This document shows, piece by piece, positions 1 through 9,985 of a DNA stretch of 64,000 nt. The DNA lies in NCBI RefSeq assembly GCF_949987515.2, contig NW_027192651.1:3534001-3598000 (forward strand), written 5' to 3'. The position numbers and the translations under genes were made by a program. The DNA comes from Delphinus delphis. Taxonomy: Eukaryota > Chordata > Mammalia > Artiodactyla > Delphinidae. Position 1 is the first letter of the stretch, and each line of letters opens with the position of its first letter. The notes under the pieces were generated by a model, which searched no databases, was not told where the DNA came from, and worked only from the letters and a program-made list of their open reading frames with translations.

Positions 1-509
1 TTCAAATATGTCTCAGTTTTCGTACCCTGGTACTCGGGTGCAACATTCCAGACGCTTTACTAACACTCTCCCGACTTGGAGAGTCAGTCCCTTTAACCTC
101 CTGTTTGGCCCAGTCTGCAATTTCTGCGGAAGATGAACAGGAATAGCGAGAACCAATGAGAGGCTAGCTGGAGGTGTCTGGATGGGCAAATTTAACTCTC
201 ATTTCCCACCAGGAAGAGGAATTAACCAAAGGCTCAGCGTGCCGTGCCGGAACCAGATTAGGGCCTGAAGCCATCCTGCGGTGTTGCGGCCAGCTCAAAA
301 GAAAGCGAGTTGAAGAAAGGAGCTCAGGGGCACTGTAATTCACAAACCTGCAGAGTTATAAATGACAGCTATCGTCCAAAAATAGACTGAAGTAAGGCTG
401 CCAAGAGGACTTGAAAGCAGGGCAGAATTGCAGGAAACCGATTTCAGGAGGTAGACTGGAATTGCATTGAAAGCATAGGAAAAGAGGCAGAACGTCCACA
501 ATGATGCAC
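1..509 (+). repeat. Satellite copy 0, partial (tail only)
   Basis: The window opens about 1,070 bases into a unit, so only the unrecognised tail and the conserved left flank of the next palindrome are present. Variants: cgtaccc, cccgacttgg, gatgggc, ctcaaaag and gcagggcag. Confidence 0.95.
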
Positions 510-581
510 TTGGCCAAAAAGGGCGTATGCGTTTTTTCCTGAATATATTCAGGAAAAAACGCATAAGCCCTTTTTGGCCAA
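510..581. repeat. Palindrome, copy 1, one mismatch
   Basis: C to A at 566 in the right arm (cataagcc instead of catacgcc). It should pair with G525. Confidence 0.95.
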
Positions 582-2036
582 CCAAGCAAACTTGCAAAGG
601 AAATCTGCACTACAATGAAGTCTCACTTCCCCCCGGTCAAAAGGGCCATCTGAAAAAAGTGTAAAATCCAGAAAGGCAGGACAGGCCATGGAGAACTGGG
701 AGCCTTGTTATGCTGATGGGCGGGATGTAAATTGCCAACAGACACTGGGGAGAAGTGTATGGTGTTTCCTGAAACATCTAAAAAACAAAGCAACAGAGCC
801 TAGGGCACTTCCACTTATGGTCCTATAGCTTAGGGAAATTAAAATCAAAAAGACACAGCCACCCCAAAGTTTGGGACGCCTCTGTTTACAAGAACCTCGT
901 TTACCGTACAAGTTCAATATCACAGAAAGTGAAAAATGGATAAAGAACTTGTGGTACTTACGTACAATGCAGTATCACTCAGCAATGAAATCTATGTCAT
1001 CAGGCCCGTAGCAGCATAATGAGTGGATTCAGGTACGATGATTCTAACTGAAATAAGTCACACAGAAAAAGAAACATCATAAGATATCACTAATACACGG
1101 AATGTAAACTTGGCTACACAGGAACTGAATTCCAAAACAGAACAGGTTCTCAAATTTAGAAAACCAACTTATGCTTGCTTAAGGGGAAAGGTGAGTTGGG
1201 TTGCTGCATAAAACCAGAGATTGAAATGAGCACAGATAAAGTTCCTTAAGCCAAATATGGAATAGACAAGAGCTACTCCTTGCTCAACGAAATGGACTCA
1301 ACACCGCATATTAAACGCCTAAGAATGTACCTGACTAGTAAGTATCTTAAAACCTATGGATTGCTATGTCTCCGAAAGAGAATCAAGCATGTGTACAGGG
1401 GCATAAACGCAGCAGTGATAGGATTGGAGAGGTTCGGTGAGCAAATGAAGACCCTTTGAAGTCTTATTGCATGGTACCCATTCCACGGGTTTCAACTACC
1501 CAGGTTTTAGGTATTCTTCCTTCAGCTAAAACATGCATGTGGAACCCAGAGTATGATCAACCATGTGATTGGGAGACGTGTTCAAATATGTCTCAGTTTT
1601 CGTCCCCTGGTACTCGGGTGCAACATTCCAGACGCTTTACTAACACTCTCCCCACTTGGAGAGTCAGCGCCTTTAACCTCCTGTTTGGCCCAGTTTGCAA
1701 TTTCTGCGGAAGATGAACAGGAATAGCGAGAACCAATGAGAGGCTAGCTGGAGGTGTCTGGACGGGCAAATTTAACTCTCATTTCCCACCAGGAAGAGGA
1801 ATTAACCAAAGGCTCAGCATGCCGGGCCGGAACCAGATTAGGGCCTGAAGCCATCCTGCGGTGTTGTGGCCAGGTCACAAGAAAGCGAGTTGAAGAAAGG
1901 AGCTCAGGGGCACTGTAATTCACAAACCTGCAGAGTTATAAATGACAGCTATCGTCCAAAAATAGACTGAAGTAAGGCTGCCAAGAGGACTTGAAAGCGG
2001 GGCAGAATTGCAGGAAACCGATTTCAGGAGGTAGAC

Positions 2037-2089
2037 TGGAATTGCATTGAAAGCATAGGAAAAGAGGCAGAACGTCCACAATGATGCAC
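2037..2089 (-). mobile_element. Possible antisense LINE-1 ORF2 segment left of the palindrome (reference: end of copy 1)
   Basis: On the minus strand 2057-2037 reads YAFNAIP, close to the YRFNAIP hallmark of L1 ORF2 upstream of the C-terminal segment. A neighbouring frame reads IIVDVLP, similar to the preceding IVKMTILP-like stretch. The orientation is opposite to the L1 part on the right of the palindrome. The match is short and further leftward similarity is unclear, so this is tentative. Confidence 0.5.
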
Positions 2090-2161
2090 TTGGCCAAAAA
2101 GGGCGTATGCGTTTTTTCCTGAATATATTCAGGAAAAAACGCATACGCCCTTTTTGGCCAA
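2090..2161. repeat. 72-bp perfect palindrome (reference; first 72 bases of every copy)
   Basis: Two 36-bp arms meet with no spacer between 2125 and 2126. The left arm runs from TTGGCC through AAAAAGGG, CGTATGCG and TTTTTTCC to TGAATA; the right arm is its exact reverse complement. Symmetry stops at both ends (C before, C after). A shorter palindrome, gcaagcttgc, follows four bases later (2166-2175). This exact sequence occurs in 33 of 41 copies. As DNA it could extrude a cruciform; as RNA of either strand it could form a hairpin of about 34 bp. No flanking target-site duplication is seen. Confidence 0.98.
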
Positions 2162-2173
2162 CCAAGCAAGCTT

Positions 2174-2655
2174 GCAAAGGAAATCTGCACTACAATGAAG
2201 TCTCACTTCCCCCCGGTCAAAAGGGCCATCTGAAAAAAGTGTAAAATCCAGAAAGGAAGGACAGGCCATGGAGAACTGGGAGCCTTGTTATGCTGATGGG
2301 CGGGATGTAAATTACCAACAGACACTCAGGAGAAGTGTATGGTGTTTCCTGAAACATCTAAAAAACAAAGCAACAGAGCCTAGGGCACTTCCACTTATGG
2401 TCCTATAGCTTAGGGAAATTAAAATCAAAAAGACACAGCCACCCCAAAGTTTGGGACGCCTCTGTTTACAAGAACCTCGTTTACAGTACAAGTTCAACAT
2501 CGCAGAAAGTGAAAAATGGATAAAGAAGTTGTGGTATTTACTTACAAAGCAATATCACTCAGCAATGAAATCTATGTCATCAGGCCCTTAGCAGCACAAT
2601 GAGTGGATTCAGGTATGATGATTCTAACTGAAATAAGTCACACAGAAAAAGAAAC
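2174..2655 (+). mobile_element. Decayed LINE-1 ORF2 C-terminal segment (reference copy 2; same offset in every copy)
   Basis: Read on the + strand with frame changes, the unit is collinear with the C-terminal part of L1 ORF2. Landmarks in order: gcaaaggaaatctgcac and tacaatgaagtctcac at the start; VWCFLKHLK at 2337-2363; EKWIKKLWY followed by YHSAMK within 2511-2570; ILTEISHTEK at 2621-2650. Known L1 ORF2 proteins have VWRFLKKLK-like, WIKKMWYIYTMEYYSAIK-like and ILSEVSQTEK-like motifs here. Stops and frameshifts show it is a dead remnant. Recognition is from memory of L1 sequences, not an alignment. The homology may begin earlier, inside the right palindrome arm. Confidence 0.85.
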
Positions 2656-2985
2656 ATCATAAGATATCAGTAATACACGGAATGTAAACTTGGCTACACA
2701 GGAACTGAATTACAGAACAGAACAGGGTCTCAAATTTAGAAAACCAACTTATGCTTGCTTAAGGGTAAAGGGGAGTTGGGGTGCTGCATAAAACCAGAGA
2801 TTGAAATGAGCACAGATAAAGTTCCTTAAGCCAAATATGGAATAGACAAGAGCTACTCCTTGCTCAACGAAATGGACTCAACACCCCATATTAAACGCCT
2901 AAGAATGTACCTGACTAGTAAGTATCTTAAAACCTATGGATTGCTATGTCTCCGAAAGAGAATCAAGCATGTGTACAGGGGCATA
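2656..2985 (+). mobile_element. Decayed LINE-1 3' UTR segment (reference copy 2; same offset in every copy)
   Basis: It continues directly from the ORF2 remnant. Matches to the cetartiodactyl L1 3' end as I remember it: accaacttatgcttgct followed by aagggtaaagg near 2744-2770; agctactcct and actcaacac near 2850-2885; ttgctatgtctccgaaa near 2941-2957. No poly(A) tail remains. The right end is approximate, because similarity fades after gtgtacagggg. Confidence 0.75.
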
Positions 2986-3600
2986 AACGCAGCAGTGATA
3001 GGATTGGAGAGGTTCGTGAGCAAATGAAGACCCTTTGAAGTCATATTGCATGGTACCCATTCCACGGGTTTCAACTACCCAGGTTTAAGGTATTCTTCCT
3101 TCAGCTAAAACATGCATGTGGAACCTACAGTATGATCAACCATGTGATCGGGAGACGTGTTCAAATATGTCTCAGTTTTCGTACCCTGGTACTCGGGTGC
3201 AACATTCCAGACGCTTTACTAACACTCTACCCACTTGGAGAGTCAGTCCCTTTAACCTCCTGTTTGGCCCAGTTTGCAATTTCTGCGGAAGATGAACAGG
3301 AATAGCGAGAACCAATGAGAGACTAGCTGCAGGTGTCTGGATGGGCAAATTTAACTCTCATTTCCCACCAGGAAGAGGAAATAACCAAAGGCTCAGCGTG
3401 CCGTGCCGGAACCAGATTAGGGCCTGAAGCCATCCTGCGGTGTTGCGGCCGGCTCACAAGAAAGCGAGTTGAAGAAAGGAGCTCAGGGGCACTGTAATTC
3501 ACAAACCTGCAGAGTTATAAATGACAGCTATCGTCCAAAAATAGACTGAAGTAAGGCTGCCAAGAGGACTTGAAAGCGGGGCAGAATTGCAGGAAACCGA
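2986..3600. other. Unrecognised part of the satellite unit (reference copy 2)
   Basis: About 600 bp between the L1 3' end and the left flank of the next palindrome. I recognise no transposon, gene or RNA in it. It holds most of the variants that separate copies: the ttcggtgagc / ttcgtgagc indel, the ggttttagg / ggtttaagg switch, the ccagagtatg / cctacagtatg / ccaagtatg set, gtcagtccc / gtcagcgcc and gatgggc / gacgggc. It contains a short inverted repeat, gtacc-ct-ggtac (3181-3192). Confidence 0.8.
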
Positions 3601-3668
3601 TTTCAAGAGGTAGACTGGAATTGCATTGAAAGCATAGGAAAAGAGGCAGAACGTCCACAATGATGCAC

Positions 3669-5248
3669 TTGGCCAAAAAGGGCGTATGCGTTTTTTCCTG
3701 AATATATTCAGGAAAAAACGCATACGCCCTTTTTGGCCAACCAAGCAAACTTGCAAAGGAAATCTGCACTACAATGAAGTCTCACTTCCCCCCGGTCAAA
3801 AGGGCCATGTGAAAAAAGGGTAAAATCCAGAAAGGCAGGACAGGCCATGGAGAACTGGGAGCCTTGTTATGCTGATGGGCGGGATGTAAATTGCCAACAA
3901 CCACTCGGGAGAAGTGTATGGTGTTTCCTGAAACATCTAAAAAACAAAGCAACAGAACCTAGGGCACTTCCACTTATGGTCCTATAGCTTAGGGAAATTA
4001 AAATCAAAAAGACACAGCCACCCCAAAGTTTGGAACGGCTCTGTTTACAAGAACCTCGTTTACAGTACAAGTTCAACATCGCAGAAAGTGAAAAATGGAT
4101 AAAGAAGTTGTGGTATTTACTTACAAAGCAATATCACTCAGCAATGAAATCTATGTCATCAGGCCCGTAGCAGCACAATGAGTGGATTCAGGTACGATGA
4201 TTCTAACTGAAATAAGTCACACAGAAAAAGAAACATCATAAGATATCAGTAATACACGGAATGTAAACTTGGCTACACAGGAACTGAATTACAGAACAGA
4301 ACAGGGTCTCAAATTTAGAAAACCAACTTATGCTTGCTTAAGGGGAAAGGTGAGTTGGGGTGCTGCATAAAACCAGAGATTGAAATGAGCACAGATAAAG
4401 TTCCTTAAGCCAAATATGGAATAGACAAGAGCTACTCCTTGCTCAACGAAATGGACTCAACACCGCATATTAAACGCCTAAGAATGTACCTGACTAGTAA
4501 GTATCTTAAAACCTATAGATTGCTATGTCTCCGAAAGAGAATCAAGCATGTGTACAGGGGCATAAACGCAGCAGTGATAGGATTGGAGAGGTTCGGTGAG
4601 CAAATGAAGACCCTTTGAAGTCATATTGCATGGTACCCATTCCACGGGTTTCAACTACCCAGGTTTTAGGTATTCTTCCTTCAGCTAAAACATGCATGTG
4701 GAACCCAGAGTATGATCAACCATGTGATCGGGAGACGTGTTCAAATATGTCTCAGTTTTCCTCCCCTGGTACTCGGGTGCAACATTCCAGACGCTTTACT
4801 AACACTCTCCCCACTTGGAGAGTCAGCGCCTTTAACGTCCTGTTTGGCCCAGTTTCCAATTTCTGCGGAAGATGAACAGGAATAGCGAGAACCAATGAGA
4901 GGCTAGCTGCAGGTGTCTGGACGGGCAAATTTAACTCTCATTTCCCACCAGGAAGAGGAATTAACCAAAGGCTCAGCATGCCGGGCCGGAACCAGATTAG
5001 GGCCTGAAGCCATCCTGTGGTGTTGCGGCCAGGTCACAAGAAAGCGAGTTGAAGAAAGGAGCTCAGGGGCACTGTAATTCACAAACCTGCAGAGTTATAA
5101 ATGACAGCTATCGTCCAAAAATAGACTGAAGTAAGGCTGCCAAGAGGACTTGAAAGCGGGGCAGAATTGCAGGGAACCCATTTCAGGAGGTAGACTGGAA
5201 TTGCATTGAAAGCATAGGAAAAGAGGCAGAACGTCCACAATGATGCAC
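3669..5248 (+). repeat. Satellite copy 3 (1,580 bp)
   Basis: The palindrome is perfect. Beta-type head (ggaacggctctg, aacatcgc) but with the alpha-like cccgtagcag and ggtacgatg. The tail has private changes aacgtcctg (4835), gtttccaat (4853) and, just left of the next palindrome, agggaacccattt (5172). Confidence 0.96.
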
Positions 5249-6827
5249 TTGGCCAAAAAGGGCGTATGCGTTTTTTCCTGAATATATTCAGGAAAAAACG
5301 CATACGCCCTTTTTGGCCAACCAAGCAAGCTTGCAAAGGAAATCTGCACTACAATGAAGTCTCACTTCCCCCCGGTCAAAAGGGCCATCTGAAAAAAGTG
5401 TAAAATCCAGAAAGGCAGGACAGGCCATGGAGAACTGGGAGCCTTGTTATGCTGATGGGTGGGATGTAAATTACCAACAGACACTCAGGAGAAGTGTATG
5501 GTGTTTCCTGAAACATCTAAAAAACAAAGCAACAGAGCCTAGGGCACTGCCACTTATGGTCCTATAGCTTAGGGAAATTAAAATCAAAAAGACACAGCCA
5601 CCCCAAAGTTTGGGACGCCTCTGTTTACAAGAACCTCGTTTACAGTACAAGTTCAACATCGCAGAAAGTGAAAAATGGATAAAGAAGTTGTGGTATTTAC
5701 TTACAAAGCAATATCACTCAGCAATGAAATCTATGTCATCAGGCCTTTAGCAGCACAATGAGTGGATTCAGGTATGATGATTCTAACTGAAATAAGTCAC
5801 ACAGAAAAAGAAACATCATAAGATATCAGTAATACACGGAATGTAAACTTGGCTGCACAGGAACTGAATTACAGAACAGAACAGGGTCTCAAATTTAGAA
5901 AACCAACTTATGCTTGCTTAAGGGGAAAGGTGAGTTGGGGTGCTGCATAAAACCAGAGATTGAAATGAGCACAGATAAAGTTCCTTAAGCCAAATATGGA
6001 ATAGACAAGAGCTACTCCTTGCTCAACGAAATGGACTCAACACCGCATATAAAACGCCTAAGAATGTACCTGACTAGTAAGTATCTTAAAACCTATGGAT
6101 TGCTATGTCTCCGAAAGAGAATCAAGCATGTGTACAGGGGCATAAACGCAGCAGTGATAGGATTGGAGATGTTCGTGAGCAAATGAAGACCCTTTGAAGT
6201 CATATTGCATGGTACCCATTCCACGGGTTTCAACTACCCAGGTTTAAGGTATTCTTCCTTCAGCTAAAACATGCATGTGGAACCTACAGTATGATCAACC
6301 ATGTGATCGGGAGACGTGTTCAAATATGTCTCAGTTTTCGTACCCTGGTACTCGGGTGCAACATTCCAGACGCTTTACTAACACTCTACCCACTTGGAGA
6401 GTCAGTCCCTTTAACCTCCTGTTTGGCCCAGTTTGCAAGTTCTGTGGAAGATGAACAGGAATAGCGAGAACCAATGAGAGACTAGCTGCAGGTGTCTGGA
6501 TGGGCAAATTTAACTCTCATTTCCCACCAGGAAGAGGAAATAACCAAAGGCTCAGCGTGCCGTGCCGGAACCAGATTAGGGCCTGAAGCCATCCTGCGGT
6601 GTTGCGGCCGGCTCACAAGAAAGCGAGTTGAAGAAAGGAGCTCAGGGGCACTGTAATTCACAAACCTGCAGAGTTATAAATGACAGCTATCGTCCAAAAA
6701 TAGACTGAAGTAAGGCTGCCAAGAGGACTTGAAAGCGGGGCAGAATTGCAGGAAACCGATTTCAGGAGGTAGACTGGAATTGCATTGAAAGCATAGGAAA
6801 AGAGGCAGAACGTCCACAATGATGCAC
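5249..6827 (+). repeat. Satellite copy 4 (1,579 bp)
   Basis: Perfect palindrome and gamma head, closely matching copy 2. Private or rare changes are gatgggtggg (5454), gcctttagc (5743) and gatgttcgtgagc (6168). The tail repeats the copy 2 pattern, including agctgcagg, but reads caagttctgtgg at 6437. Confidence 0.96.
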
Positions 6828-8406
6828 TTGGCCAAAAAGGGCGTATGCGTTTTTTCCTGAATATATTCAGGAAAAAACGCATACGCCCTTTTTGGCCAAC
6901 CAAGCAAGCTTGCAAAGGAAATCTGCACTACAATGAAGTCTCACTTCCCCCCGGTCAAAAGGGCCATCTGAAAAAAGTGTAAAATCCAGAAAGGCAGGAC
7001 AGGCCATGGAGAACTGGGAGCCTTGTTATGCTGATGGGCGGGATGTAAATTCCCAACAACCACTAGGGAGAAGTGTATGGTGTTTCCTGAAACATCTAAA
7101 AAACAAAGCAACAGAACCTAGGGCACTTCCACTTATGGTCCTATAGCTTAGGGAAATTAAAATCAAAAAGACACAGCCACCCCAAAGTTTCGAACGGCTC
7201 TGTTTACAAGAACCTCGTTTACAGTACAAGTTCAACATCGCAGAAAGTGAAAAATGGGTAAAGAGGTTGTGGTATTTACTTACAAAGCAATATCACTCAG
7301 CAATGAAATCTGTGTCATCAGGCCCTTAGCAGCACAATGAGTGGATTCAGGTATGATGATTCTAACTGAAATAAGTCACACAGAAAAAGAAACATCATAA
7401 GATATCAGTAATACACGGAATGGAAACTTGGCTACACAGGAACTGAATTACAGAACAGAACAGGGTCTCAAATTTAGAAAACCAACTTATGCTTGCTTAA
7501 GGGTAAACGTGAGTTGGGGTGCTGCATAAAACCAGAGATTGAAATGAGCACAGATAAAGTTCCTTAAGCCAAATATGGAATAGACAAGAGCTACTCCTTG
7601 CTCAACGAAATGAACTCAACACCCCATATTAAACGCCTAAGAATGTACCTGACTAGTAAGTATCTTAAAACCTATGGATTGCTATGTCTCCGAAAGAGAA
7701 TCAAGCATGTGTACAGGGGCATAAACGCAGCAGTGATTGGATTGGAGAGGTTCGTGAGCAAATGAAGACCCTTTGAAGTCATATTGCATGGTACCCATTC
7801 CACGGGTTTCAACTACCCAGGTTTTAGGTATTCTTCCTTCAGCTAAAACATGCATGTGGAACCTAGAGTATGATCAACTATGTGATCGGGAGACGTGTTC
7901 AAATATGTCTCAGTTTTCGTACCCTGGTACTCGGGTGCAACATTCCAGACGCTTTACTAACACTCTCCCCACTTGGCGAGTCAGTCCCTTTAACCTCCTG
8001 TTTGGCCCAGTTTGCAATTTCTGTGGAAGATGAACAGGAATAGCGAGAACCAATGAGAGACTAGCTGGAGGTGTCTGGATAGGCAAATTTAACTCTCATT
8101 TCCCACCAGGAAGAGGAATTAACCAAAGGCTCAGCGTGCCATGCCAGAACCAGATTAGGGCCTGAAGACATCCTGCGGTGTTGCGGCCAGGTCACAAGAA
8201 AGCGAGTTGTAGAAAGGAGCTCAGGGGCACTGTAATTCACAAACCTGCAGAGTTATAAATGACAGCTATCGTCCAAAAATAGACTGAAGTAAGGCTGCCA
8301 AGAGGACTTGAAAGCGGGGCAGAATTGCAGGAAACCGATTTCAGGAGGTAGACTGGAATTGCATTGAAAGCATAGGAAAAGAGGCAGAACGTCCACAATG
8401 ATGCAC
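6828..8406 (+). repeat. Satellite copy 5 (1,579 bp)
   Basis: Perfect palindrome. Beta head with tcccaacaaccactaggg (7050) and tttcgaacgg (7189). The tail carries caactatgtg (7875), ttggcgagtc (7974), ggataggc (8076) and gttgtagaaagg (8206). Confidence 0.96.
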
Positions 8407-9985
8407 TTGGCCAAAAAGGGCGTATGCGTTTTTTCCTGAATATATTCAGGAAAAAACGCATACGCCCTTTTTGGCCAACCAAGCAAACTTGCAAAGGAAA
8501 TCTGCACTACAATGAAGTCTCACTTCCCCTCGGTCAAAAGGGCCATCTGAAAAAAGTGTAAAATCCAGAAAGGCAGGACAGGCCATGGAGAACTGGGAGC
8601 CTTGTTATGCTGATGGGCGGGATGTAAATTGCCAACAACCACTCGGGAGAAGTGTATGGTGTTTCCTGAAGCATCTAAAAAACAAAGCAACAGAGCCTAG
8701 GGCACTGCCACTTATGGTCCTATAGCTTAGGGAAATTAAAATCAAAAAGACACAGCCACCCCAAAGTTTGGGACGCCTCTGTTTACAAGAACCTCGTTTA
8801 CCGTACAAGTTCAATATCACAGAAAGTGAAAAATGGATAAAGAAGTTTTGGTATTTACGTACAATGCAGTATCACTCAGCAATGAAATCTATGTCATCAG
8901 GCCCGTAGCAGCATAATGAGTAGATTCAGGTACGATGATTCTAACTGAAATAATTCACACAGAAAAAGAAACATCATAAGATATCAGTAATACACGGAAT
9001 GGAAACTTGGCTACACAGGAACTGAATTACAGAACAGAACAGGGTCTCAAATTTAGAAAACCAACTTATGTTTGCTTAAGGGGAAAGGTGAGTTGGGGTG
9101 CTGCATAAAACCAGAGATTGAAATGAGCACAGATAAAGTTCCTTAAGCCAAATATGGAATAGACAAGAGCTACTCCTTGCTCAACGAAATGGACTCAACA
9201 CCGCATATAAAACGCCTAAGAATGTACCTGACTAGTAAGTATCTTAAAACCTATGGATTGCTATGTCTCCGAAAGAGAATCAAGCATGTGTACAGGGGCA
9301 TAAACGCAGCAGTGATAGGATTGGAGAGGTTCGTGAGCAAATGAAGACCCTTTGAAGTCATATTGCATGGTACCCATTCCACGGGTTTCAACTACCCAGG
9401 TTTAAGGTATTCTTCCTTCAGCTAAAACATGCATATTGAACCTACAGTATGATCAACCATGTGATCGGGAGACGTGTGCAAATATGTCTCAGTTTTCGTA
9501 CCCTGGTACTCGGGTGCAACATTCCAGACGCTTTACTAACACTCTCCCCACTTGGCGAGTCAGTCCCTTTAACCTCCTGTTTGGCCCAGTTTGCAATTTC
9601 TGTGGAAGATGAACAGGAATAGCGAGAACCAATGAGAGACTAGCTGGAGGTGTCTGGATGGGCAAATTTAACTCTCATTTCCCACCAGGAAGAGGAATTA
9701 ACCAAAGGCTCAGCGAGCCATGCCAGAACCAGATTAGGGCCTGAAGACATCCTGCGGTGTTGCGGCCAGGTCACAAGAAAGCGAGTTGAAGAAAGGAGCT
9801 CAGGGGCACTGTAATTCACAAACCTGCAGAGTTATAAATGACAGCTATCGTCCAAAAATAGACTGAAGTAAGGCTGCCAAGAGGACTTGAAAGCGGGGCA
9901 GAATTGCAGGAAACCGATTTCAGGAGGTAGACTGGAATTGCATTGAAAGCATAGGAAAAGAGGCAGAACGTCCACAATGATGCAC
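8407..9985 (+). repeat. Satellite copy 6 (1,579 bp)
   Basis: Perfect palindrome with gcaaacttgc beside it. Alpha head with gagtagattc (8918) and aataattcac (8950). The tail has catattgaacctacagtatg (9431), gtgtgcaaat (9475) and gcgagccatgcc (9713). Confidence 0.96.

Larger units (their letters stand above)
510..2089 (+). repeat. Satellite copy 1 (1,580 bp)
   Basis: The palindrome (first 72 bases) has one mismatch at 566. The L1 part is alpha type (accgtacaag, aatatcac, cgtacaatgcag). The tail has ccagagtatg with gattggg, gtcagcgcc and gcatgccgggccgg. It has gcaaacttgc instead of the HindIII-bearing gcaagcttgc found in most copies. Confidence 0.96.
2090..3668 (+). repeat. Satellite copy 2 (1,579 bp), used here as reference unit
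   Basis: The palindrome is perfect. The head is gamma type: gggacgcctctg combined with acagtacaag and aacatcgc. One base is missing in ttcgtgagc (3015) compared with ttcggtgagc. The tail has acctacagtatg, ctacccacttgg and agctgcagg, matching copy 4. Confidence 0.97.

Noticed and set aside
340..597. Repeated 85- and 84-codon minus-strand frames as real small proteins
   Set aside because: They recur only because the satellite recurs. They run through the palindrome, overlap each other in two frames and show no signal peptide or known domain beyond a possible L1 trace.
830..836. Telomere-like TTAGGG
   Set aside because: Single isolated hexamers (cttaggg, attaggg) in each unit, never in tandem.
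1456..1716. 86-codon plus-strand frame in the unit tail, seen in many copies
   Set aside because: Broken by a one-base indel or stop in about half of the copies; no recognisable domain.
2090..2161. Bacterial-type terminator (hairpin with T runs)
   Set aside because: The T run lies inside the stem, there is no gene upstream, and the context is vertebrate satellite DNA.
2162..2175. Target-site duplication flanking the palindrome
   Set aside because: Left flank (gatgcac) and right flank (ccaagca) do not match, so a fold-back transposon insertion is not supported.
3179..3200. CENP-B box-like TTCG ... CGGG
   Set aside because: Twelve bases separate the two halves instead of seven and the required internal A is not in place.
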